Of a stretch of 64,000 bases of DNA, positions 56,832 to 64,000 are shown piece after piece. The position numbers were made by a program, and so were the translations under genes. The notes under the pieces are model-generated. The model ran no database searches, was not told where the DNA came from, and saw only the letters and a program-made list of their open reading frames with translations. The stretch is from Planctomycetota bacterium. GTDB taxonomy: Bacteria > Planctomycetota > SZUA-567 > H5-PLA8. The DNA lies in assembly GCA_023150555.1 (NCBI GenBank), contig JAKLKQ010000008.1, positions 86,778-150,777 of the forward strand, read 5' to 3'. The number at the start of each line of letters is the position of its first letter. Position 1 is the stretch's first letter.

Positions 56832-58805
56832 TTACTGCGCGCCGCCGGCGGCGGCCATGGGCTTGCTCTCGGATTTCATCGCCTGCGCCGGGACTTCCTT
56901 GAACTCCAGGAAGCCGCGCTTGATGGCGGCCATGTTCTCGGCGACGACCTTCTCGCCGCGCTTGCCCCAGTACTTGCGCACGACCTTCTCGATGCCTTCG
57001 AAGATCTGTTCGTCGGTCAGCTTCAGGCGCTTCTGGTAGGGCGTGACCTTCATGAAGGTGCCGACCAGCACGACGCCCTGCATGCGCATCAGCAGGTCGG
57101 GGCTGCTGCAGACCTCGCGGGCGACCTTGACCATGTCGAGGTAGTACAGCTTGGCCTTCTTCTCGCGCAAGGTGCGCTTGGCGTAGTCGGGGATGCCCGA
57201 CCAGACTTCTTCGGGCGTGGCCTTGTCCGACTGCATGAAGACCGCGCCTCCGTCGGCCAGGCCCAGCAGCGGGTTGCCGCTGACCAGGGCATTGGTGTCG
57301 TTGAGCACCACCAGTTCGATCATCTCGAGCTCGCAGTGCGTGCGGACGTGGTCCTTGGCGATGGTCAGGTAGTAGGTCGTGGGCAGGCCCTTCTTCTCGG
57401 AGCCGTACTTCGGATAGGCCTGTACGTGCGCGCCGAAGACTTCGCCGGCGATCGTCGCGATGACTTTGTTGGTGGTCACCGAGCCGAAGCCGCCGACCGA
57501 GTGGCCGCGCATCGAGAAGGCCGCTTCCGGGCGCACGTCGGGGTCTTCGTCCATGTCCAGGGCCAGAGGGTGCTTGATGCCCAGGCAGAAGAACTGCTTG
57601 GGCTTGGCGGCCATCATGTTCTGCGTCACGGCCCAGAAGTGGCCGGGGCGCGCGTCGCGGCTGCCCAGCCCGGCGGCGCTGCTGAGGATCGGCGGGATGC
57701 GGTCGACCTTCGGCATGTTGAAGATGCCCGTCAACGCGTCGCTGAAGGCGGCCTTCAGGTCGCGCGTCAGCGGGTTGCTGGGAGCCAGCGGGTCGTCCAT
57801 GCGCTCGAGCACCGTGACGGCCTTGCAGTTCTTCAGCGCGGTGACCAGTTGCGCGCCGGGGAAGGGGCGGTAGCTCCAGACGTTGATCACGCCGACCTTG
57901 ACCTTCTTCTCCTCGCGGATCCAGTCGACCGTCGCCATGGCGGTCTCGGACATGCCGCCCATGGCGATCATGGCGTACTCGGCGTCCTCCATCTTGTAGC
58001 ATTCGATGAAGTCGTAGCGGCGGCCGGTTAGGCGGTAGAACTCGTCGAAGGCTTCTTGCAGGGCGTTGGGGACGCGCTGGTAGAAGTAGCGCTGCGCGAT
58101 CTTGCCCTTCATGTAGCTGTCCTGGTTCTGCACCACGCCCGACATGATGGGGTTGTCCGGGTCCATCAGGTTGCGCAGTTTCTTGTTCGGATCGCCGACG
58201 TACTGCTTCATGAACTCCTTCTCGGGCAGCACGACGTTCTCGACCGTGTGCGTGGTCAGGAAGCCGTCCTGCGCGTTCAGGAAGGGCGTCTCGCTGGCTT
58301 CCGCCGCGCGGCGCGCGATCAGCGCCAGGTCGCCGGACTCCTGCGCGTTCTTGGCGAAGAGCATGCCCCAGCCGGTGTCCGCGACCGCCATCATGTCGTC
58401 GTGGCCGGCGTGCACGTTCAGGCTGTGGCTGGTCAGCGCGCGCGAGCCGATGTGGAAGACCACGGGCAGGCGCTTGCCGCTGATCGTGTAGAGGACCTCC
58501 TTCATCAGCACCAGGCCCTGGCCGCTGGTGAAGTTCGTCACGCGCCCGCCGGCGACCGCGAAGCCTTCGCAGCTCGACGCGCTGCTGTGCTCGGACTCGG
58601 GCTCGATGAAGGCGAGCGTCTCGCCCCAGAGGTTCTTCCAGCCGTTCGAGACGGCCACCTGGAAGCCGCCGCCCATCGTCGTCGAACTGGTGATCGGGTA
58701 CGCGCAGGCGCCCTGGCTGATGTTGGTCTCGACCCACACCACCGTGCCCGCGCCGTCGGACGTCGTCGGGATGCCGGGGAAGGGGAATTTCTTGCTCTCG
58801 GCCAT
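56832..58805 (-). CDS. pyruvate:ferredoxin oxidoreductase, alpha+gamma part
   Basis: ACAYPITSSTTMG, GAFRPFP-like GVINVWSYRPFPGAQLVTALKNCKAVTVLERMDDP, MRGHSVGGFGSVTTNKVIA. Confidence 0.9.
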   Translation of the reverse strand: MAESKKFPFPGIPTTSDGAGTVVWVETNISQGACAYPITSSTTMGGGFQVAVSNGWKNLWGETLAFIEPESEHSSASSCEGFAVAGGRVTNFTSGQGLVLMKEVLYTISGKRLPVVFHIGSRALTSHSLNVHAGHDDMMAVADTGWGMLFAKNAQESGDLALIARRAAEASETPFLNAQDGFLTTHTVENVVLPEKEFMKQYVGDPNKKLRNLMDPDNPIMSGVVQNQDSYMKGKIAQRYFYQRVPNALQEAFDEFYRLTGRRYDFIECYKMEDAEYAMIAMGGMSETAMATVDWIREEKKVKVGVINVWSYRPFPGAQLVTALKNCKAVTVLERMDDPLAPSNPLTRDLKAAFSDALTGIFNMPKVDRIPPILSSAAGLGSRDARPGHFWAVTQNMMAAKPKQFFCLGIKHPLALDMDEDPDVRPEAAFSMRGHSVGGFGSVTTNKVIATIAGEVFGAHVQAYPKYGSEKKGLPTTYYLTIAKDHVRTHCELEMIELVVLNDTNALVSGNPLLGLADGGAVFMQSDKATPEEVWSGIPDYAKRTLREKKAKLYYLDMVKVAREVCSSPDLLMRMQGVVLVGTFMKVTPYQKRLKLTDEQIFEGIEKVVRKYWGKRGEKVVAENMAAIKRGFLEFKEVPAQAMKSESKPMAAAGGAQ

Positions 58806-58906
58806 CTCTGTGCCCTCGCTTCGGTCGCCCTGCTTATGCGGATGCGCGCATGGCGCATGACATCGCGAGTCCTGCGCATTGATTCGATGATTTATTGCGC
58901 CGGCTC

Positions 58907-58930
58907 GGTGTGCCTAAGTCTAGGCACACC
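58907..58930. promoter_or_regulatory. candidate operator dyad between PFOR and LysR genes
   Basis: Perfect inverted repeat GGTGTGCCTA-AGTC-TAGGCACACC in the divergent intergenic region. Confidence 0.65.
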
Positions 58931-59012
58931 AATAGAGTAACTTGCCAGACCCACGGGTACAGTATATGGTTTGAATGAGAGCTATATTTTTTGCTTATGG
59001 GAGTGCAACATC

Positions 59013-59885
59013 ATGGATATCAACCAGTTACGGTACTTTATCGAGGTCTCGCAAGTCAAGAATTTCACCAAGGCGGCCCGAAATTGCCATATCGCCCAGC
59101 CTGCCCTCAGCCAGCAGATCCGTAAACTCGAGGCCCAGTTGGGCTTGAAGCTCCTCAAGCGCCTGCCGCGCGGCGCCGAACTGACCGCCGAAGGCGAGGT
59201 CTTTCTGCCCTTCGCCGAACGCGTGCTGGGGGCGCTCAACGAAGCCCGCGACGCCGCCGCCGATCTCCACGGCGCCGGCCGCGGCGTGGTGCGCATCGTC
59301 ACGCTGCCCAGCGCCTGCGTGTACGTGCTGCCGCCGAAGCTGGCCGCCTACCGCCGCGACCATCCGCGCGTGGACTTGGTGCTCGAGGAGACCGTCAGTG
59401 CGAAGATCGCGAACATGGTCCTGTCGGGCGCCTTCGATCTGGGCGTGACCCAGACGCAGGATCCCATTCCGCGCATGAAGCGCGCGCTGATCGAACAGGA
59501 AGAACTGGTCCTCGCGGTGCCCGACAAGCACCCGCTGGCCGGGAGCCAGGAAGTGCGCCTGAAGGAGGCCGCCGGCGAGACCTTCGTCGTGACGAAGAAG
59601 GACACCGAATTCCGGCTGCTCGCCGAGGACCTCTGCCGGCGCTCCGGCTTCGAGATGGGCAAGCCGTTCGAGGCCGACCATTTCGACTCGATCCAGGCCT
59701 ACTGCGCGGTGGGCATGGGCGTGGGCCTGATCCCGCGCACGGTGATCCTGAAGACGCTGGTGCCCGCGCCGCGCTACGTGCGCATCAGCCACCCCAAGGC
59801 CACGCGCAAATTGTGGCTGGTCTGGCCCGAGGCCGGCGTGAAAAATAAGGCCGCCGAGGCCCTGATTCCGTACCTGACGCAGTGA
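59013..59885 (+). CDS. LysR-family transcriptional regulator
   Basis: MDINQLRYFIEVSQVKNFTKAARNCHIAQPALSQQIRKLEAQLGLKLLKR. Confidence 0.95.
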   Translation: MDINQLRYFIEVSQVKNFTKAARNCHIAQPALSQQIRKLEAQLGLKLLKRLPRGAELTAEGEVFLPFAERVLGALNEARDAAADLHGAGRGVVRIVTLPSACVYVLPPKLAAYRRDHPRVDLVLEETVSAKIANMVLSGAFDLGVTQTQDPIPRMKRALIEQEELVLAVPDKHPLAGSQEVRLKEAAGETFVVTKKDTEFRLLAEDLCRRSGFEMGKPFEADHFDSIQAYCAVGMGVGLIPRTVILKTLVPAPRYVRISHPKATRKLWLVWPEAGVKNKAAEALIPYLTQ

Positions 59886-59950
59886 ATGAAATCCGCCGGG
59901 GCCTGGCTATACTCCTTTACCTGCATCGCGACATAGATTGAGGACGCTTC

Positions 59951-61714
59951 ATGCGCCAGCACGACATAGAACAGGAGGTCCGCCGCCGCGCGGAGGGGCT
60001 TCTCGAGCAGAACCATCTGCTCGTCGATTACTACCGCGTCCGCCGCCGCCTCGCGCTGCCGCTGCCAGTGCGCGCGATCTACCTGGCCGGAACGCCGATG
60101 CCCGGCAAGTTCGGCCGCGACAGCTACCCCTGGGCAACCTGGGCGACCTGGGCGCTGGAGGAACGCATCGGCTGCCTGGGCTGGTCCGCCGCGTGGAACG
60201 GCGACACCAAGGCGAAGGCCGCCGCCGCCGCGGACCTCGACGCGCTCGCCGAATGGCCCGCCTACCGCCAGTACGACAAGCCCGACCTGAGCCAGGGCCA
60301 CGCGTCGCGGACGCTCTGGAGTTCCTACGCGTATTGGGATTGGCTGCCCGCCGCGACGAAGACGAAGATCGAAGGCGCGTTCGAACGCATCGTCGACGAC
60401 GTCTGGCCGTTGAGCGAGAAGATCCACGGCGCCTTCGCCGACAAGGACGACATCCTCGCGGACGAGAAGGCCCACGGGCACCTGCACAACATCCCGCTGA
60501 TCGGCACCGCCGGCATGGCGCTGGCCGCCGCGGCGATCGATCATCCCAGGCGCGACGCCATCGACCGCCGCATGGAGGTTCTCTTTGGCGCGCTGCTGGA
60601 CTTGCGCGAACGCGGCCACAGCGAAGGCGTCGCCTACGACGGCTACCTGCTCGACTTCTTCGTCCACTGGCTCGAGACCCTGCCGCCCGAACGCCGTGCG
60701 CTGTGGCTCGACCACCCGCGCTTCGACGACTGCTTCCACGAGAGCTACCGCCTGGCCGCGCCCGGCGACCGAGTCGAGGTCCCCGAGATCGGCGACGTCG
60801 AGCCCGTCGAGATGCCCTTCCATCTCGACTTCCACGCCAAGACCTGCGCGCTGCGTCCCGATCCATTGCGCGCGTGGTTCCTGGACGGCTGCCGGCTCGA
60901 GCGCTTCCGCGCCGCAGGGCTGGCCGCGCTGCACGCGGTTGAGGCGCCGTCGCAGTTGAAGGCGCCGAAGCCCGGCGCGCTGGACGCGTACTACGCGTTG
61001 GCGCTGCGCACGGGTTGGGAGCGCGACGACGTCGCCGTCGTCGCGTCGTGCACCGCGTCGAAGATGGGGCACCTGCACGACGACAGCGGCTCGATCGTGA
61101 TCGGAACCGCCGGCACGTGGGTGCTCGCCGATCCGGGCTACCAGCAGTACCTCCAGACCAGCGAACGCCCCTTCACGCTCGGCACCGCCGCGCACAACGC
61201 GCCGGTGATCGACGGCCACGCGCAGTCGGCCAAGGCGGCGAAGCGCCTGGCGTTGCAGGACTGCGGCAACGGCCTGCTGCGGCTGCGCCTGGACCTGCGC
61301 GCCTGTTACCCTGCGGAGGTCAAGACGGCGAAGGTGCTGCGCACCGTCTGGCTGGCCGGCAAGGAATGGATCGTCGTCGCCGATGAATTCGAAGGCGAAC
61401 GATCTTCCGTCGCGTACCACTGGACGGGGCACCGCAGCGCGGCGTGGTGGGTCGACGAGAACTGGGCGCGCATCGTGCTGCCCACGGCCGAACTGCACTT
61501 CACCTCCCCGCAGGCGAAAATCGCCGACACCGACTTCGCGCGCCTGAAGGGCTCGCGCGGGCACATGACGCTGAAGGCCGAGGCCGACGCGAAGGCGCCG
61601 GTCGTCTGGTGGTGCTTCCGCGCCGGCGCTAGGCGCGACGGCGAAGGCGTCGAGCTGGCCGATGGCGGACGCGCGCTGAAGGTGGCGGGCCGAACCTTGC
61701 AGGCCGGGGATTGA
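59951..61714 (+). CDS. heparinase II/III-like protein
   Basis: HLHDDSGSIVIGTAGTWVLADPGYQQYLQTSERPFTLGTAAHNAPVIDGHAQS resembles the Hepar_II_III C-domain. Confidence 0.7.
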   Translation: MRQHDIEQEVRRRAEGLLEQNHLLVDYYRVRRRLALPLPVRAIYLAGTPMPGKFGRDSYPWATWATWALEERIGCLGWSAAWNGDTKAKAAAAADLDALAEWPAYRQYDKPDLSQGHASRTLWSSYAYWDWLPAATKTKIEGAFERIVDDVWPLSEKIHGAFADKDDILADEKAHGHLHNIPLIGTAGMALAAAAIDHPRRDAIDRRMEVLFGALLDLRERGHSEGVAYDGYLLDFFVHWLETLPPERRALWLDHPRFDDCFHESYRLAAPGDRVEVPEIGDVEPVEMPFHLDFHAKTCALRPDPLRAWFLDGCRLERFRAAGLAALHAVEAPSQLKAPKPGALDAYYALALRTGWERDDVAVVASCTASKMGHLHDDSGSIVIGTAGTWVLADPGYQQYLQTSERPFTLGTAAHNAPVIDGHAQSAKAAKRLALQDCGNGLLRLRLDLRACYPAEVKTAKVLRTVWLAGKEWIVVADEFEGERSSVAYHWTGHRSAAWWVDENWARIVLPTAELHFTSPQAKIADTDFARLKGSRGHMTLKAEADAKAPVVWWCFRAGARRDGEGVELADGGRALKVAGRTLQAGD

Positions 61715-61720
61715 TGTGCG

Positions 61721-62860
61721 ATGCCGCTCGGGATCCTGCAGCTCAACAGCGCGCGCAACTTTGTCGGCGAGGCCGCGCACACGTTGAACCTGACCGAGGC
61801 CCTGCGCCGCGACGGGCACCGCGTGGTGCTGGGCCTGCGCGCCAACCACGACACCTTTCATGTCGCGTACGACCGCAATCTCGATCCCGTCGGCTTCCGC
61901 ATGCCGCACCGCTGGTGGCCGCCGCAGGACCTGCCCGACCTGCGCCGGATCGCCGAGGTGGTGCGCAGGGAAAACGTGCAGATCATCCACGCGCACCGCG
62001 GCAAGGACCACTGGCAGGCCGTCGCCGCGGTGAAACTCTACCGCCTGCGCATCCCCGTCGTCCGCACGCGCCACGTCGTCACGCCGCTGCGCGCGCACGT
62101 CGGCAACCGCTGGCTGGCCAAGCGCACCGCGCGGATGATCGCCGTCTCGAAGGCCGTCGAGGACGACGTGCGCGCCTCGGGACTCTTTTCCGATGGCCGC
62201 CTGCTGCGCATTCCCGGCGGGATCAACCTGGAACGCTACGCGCGCAAGGGCAAGCGGGCCGAAGCGCGTGCCGCGCTGGGCCTGCCGGAAAGCGCGCCGG
62301 TCGCCGCCTGCGTGGCGCGCTTCGCGGCCGTGAAGGCGCACGACGTCCTGATCGACGCGTGGCGCATCGTCGCCGACGCGCTGCCCGATGCGCGGCTGGT
62401 GCTGGCCGGCCGCGGCAAAAAGCTGCGCGTGGCGGCGGAGGCGCAGATCGAGCGCCTGAAGCTGCAGGGCAACGTCACGATCCTGGGCCAGGTTCCGGAC
62501 GCGCAGATCCTCGAACTGCTCGAGGCCGCCGACGCGGGCGTGCTGAGTTCCATCGGCTCGGAAGGCTTCTCGCGCGCGGTGCTGGAGTACATGGCCATGG
62601 GCCTGCCGGTGGCGGCGACGAGCGTCGGCGCGGTTCCCGATCTGGTCGAACCGGGCGTCTCGGGCGTGCTGGCGCCGCCGGGCGAAGCGCGGGCGCTGGC
62701 CGAGGCCTTGCGATCGGTCCTTGCCGCGCCGCAGGAGCATCGCGAAGCCTGGGGCAAGGCCGGACGCGCGCGGGCCGAGGAGCGGCATGGCTACGCGCAG
62801 TGGGCCGCCGCGCACGCGAAACTCTACGGCGAGGTCCTGGCCGAGTACTCGAAGCTTTAG
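61721..62860 (+). CDS. GT4-family glycosyltransferase
   Basis: AARAALGLPESAPVAACVARFAAVKAHDVLIDAW, GSEGFSRAVLEYMAMGLPVAATSVGAVPDLVEPGVSGVLAPPG. Confidence 0.93.
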   Translation: MPLGILQLNSARNFVGEAAHTLNLTEALRRDGHRVVLGLRANHDTFHVAYDRNLDPVGFRMPHRWWPPQDLPDLRRIAEVVRRENVQIIHAHRGKDHWQAVAAVKLYRLRIPVVRTRHVVTPLRAHVGNRWLAKRTARMIAVSKAVEDDVRASGLFSDGRLLRIPGGINLERYARKGKRAEARAALGLPESAPVAACVARFAAVKAHDVLIDAWRIVADALPDARLVLAGRGKKLRVAAEAQIERLKLQGNVTILGQVPDAQILELLEAADAGVLSSIGSEGFSRAVLEYMAMGLPVAATSVGAVPDLVEPGVSGVLAPPGEARALAEALRSVLAAPQEHREAWGKAGRARAEERHGYAQWAAAHAKLYGEVLAEYSKL

Positions 62861-62878
62861 ACTTGCCGCGCGCCACGC

Positions 62879-63802
62879 ATGTCGTATGCCATCCCTTTGT
62901 TCGAGCACCCCGGAAAGCGCCAAGCAGGGAATTCGCGCACCATGACCGAAGCAACCCGCAGGGGCAAGACCGGCGTGCTCACGCGCCGGCCGTCCGGCCC
63001 GCCGGAATGGCACAGCGCGAAGCTGGACGACTACAAGATCCGCTGCCTGACCCCGTTCCGCCGCTTCCGCGGCACCGAGATCCCCTGGGACGACGCCAAG
63101 ACCCTGGCTATGACCACCGAGCAGGTGGTGAAGGCCAGCCGCAGCCGCAAGGTGGTCAAGCTGGCGGCCGGACAGTTCGGCGCGCCGCTGGAAGTCTACG
63201 TCAAGCGCTACAACTTCAAGTCGTGGTACGGGCCGTACCTGCGCGCGATGCGCAAGAGCCGCGCGCGCGAGGAATTCGACCTGGGCTGGAAGCTGATGGA
63301 GCTGGGCATCCGCACGCCCCGCCCGGTGTGGCTGGCCGAAGCGCGCGGAGCGCTTTCGCCGTTCAGCCTGATCGCGACGGAGGCGATTCCCGAATCGGAC
63401 AACGCGGTGGAGCGCTGGCGGCGCCTGGTGAACGAACAGGACCGCGCCGACCTGCTGGTCGCGACCGCGCATTTCCTGCTGATGATGCACGAGAAGTCCT
63501 TCTTTCACGACGACTGCAAGGCCACGCACGTGCTGGTGCTGCCGCACGCGCCGTCGTCGCCGGAGGAGTTCTTCATCATCGACCTGCTGGGTTGCAGCAT
63601 CCGCAAGCGCCTGACAAAGGCCCGCCGCGCCATGAACCTGTACCAGTTCCTGCGCACCTTCCACTCGCCGCAGAGAAAGCTTCCGTTCTCGGAGGAGCAC
63701 CGCCGCATCTTCCTGGAAGCTTACGGCGGCTCGGCGAAGGACGCGGAGAAGTGGGAGCGGCAGATCGAGCGCATCGGGAACGCCAAGGGCAAGGTGATCT
63801 GA
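62879..63802 (+). CDS. WaaP/InaA-family lipopolysaccharide kinase-like protein
   Basis: VYVKRYNFKSW, MMHEKSFFHDDCKATHVLV ... FFIIDLLGC; start may be internal ATG 62942. Confidence 0.8.
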   Translation: MSYAIPLFEHPGKRQAGNSRTMTEATRRGKTGVLTRRPSGPPEWHSAKLDDYKIRCLTPFRRFRGTEIPWDDAKTLAMTTEQVVKASRSRKVVKLAAGQFGAPLEVYVKRYNFKSWYGPYLRAMRKSRAREEFDLGWKLMELGIRTPRPVWLAEARGALSPFSLIATEAIPESDNAVERWRRLVNEQDRADLLVATAHFLLMMHEKSFFHDDCKATHVLVLPHAPSSPEEFFIIDLLGCSIRKRLTKARRAMNLYQFLRTFHSPQRKLPFSEEHRRIFLEAYGGSAKDAEKWERQIERIGNAKGKVI

Positions 63803-63849
63803 CGCCGCACGCGTTGCTCGGGCAATTCTTCGGACGTCCAATCCGTTCA

Positions 63850-63998
63850 GCGCCGAAGGCGCGACAAGACAATAGCCAGGGGCGAAGCCCCTGGAACCGG
63901 ATGCTTGCATGGCGGCCGCGGCACGGCGCACGCATAGCGTGCGCCGAATTCGTCCCGAAACGAATCTTTGAATTCGAAGGTTGTTTCGGGACGAATTC
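63850..63998. repeat. cluster of four perfect hairpins (REP-like)
   Basis: GCGCC-GAA-GGCGC; CCAGGGGC-GAA-GCCCCTGG; CGGCGCACGC-ATA-GCGTGCGCCG; GAATTCGTCCCGAAAC-21 nt-GTTTCGGGACGAATTC. Confidence 0.85.
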
Positions 63999-64000
63999 CC

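Noticed and set aside
59774-63931. 1385-aa minus-strand ORF
   Set aside because: Antisense to LysR, heparinase-like, GT4 and WaaP-like genes with clear motifs; His/Arg/Ala/Gly-rich high-GC shadow ORF.

Overview
High-GC bacterial chromosomal window, dense with genes on both strands. Gene content (CGRTMKVPDKFAGKKGKCPGCG-type zinc ribbon, DUF4416, VIT/VWA, STPK-like, DUF1573/rhodanese/MauE, futalosine-type menaquinone genes) suggests a Planctomycetota/PVC-like organism; this is inference, not proven. About 50 CDSs are supported, plus one tRNA-Glu(TTC), several hairpin terminators and several families of intergenic repeats. Recognisable blocks: ubiX-ubiA and mqnA; ECF sigma and zf-HC2 anti-sigma; orphan sucD; VIT-VWA-TPR-DUF2135 protein with an STPK-fold protein; a P1B-type metal ATPase; glcD-glcE-(TPR)-glcF; pfkB; AAC(3)-like; OmpA lipoprotein; BMP lipoprotein-like; PilZ; FecR-like; FmdB; MauE/rhodanese/DUF1573; two cyclophilins; SMP-30; polyprenyl synthetase; two NfeD proteins; dnaA; nadC; GH78-like; two-gene pyruvate:ferredoxin oxidoreductase with divergent LysR; heparinase-like/GT4/WaaP-like kinase. 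Most notable observations: (1) a modular intergenic repeat family with two long copies (about 9.73-10.07 kb and 37.19-37.52 kb), including a 42-nt module whose only two differences are synonymous in one frame; (2) a probable pseudokinase (HRD to HRN, DFG to GLG); (3) a P1B ATPase with substitutions in the HMA CxxC, DKTGT and TM metal-site motifs; (4) a MITE-like element with 23-bp TIRs whose right end supplies the stop codon of the neighbouring gene; (5) hairpin-rich REP-like clusters at 34.7-35.0 kb and 63.85-64.0 kb. No CRISPR array, rRNA, prophage or intact transposase was seen. No database or folding software was used; family names are from recognised motifs.
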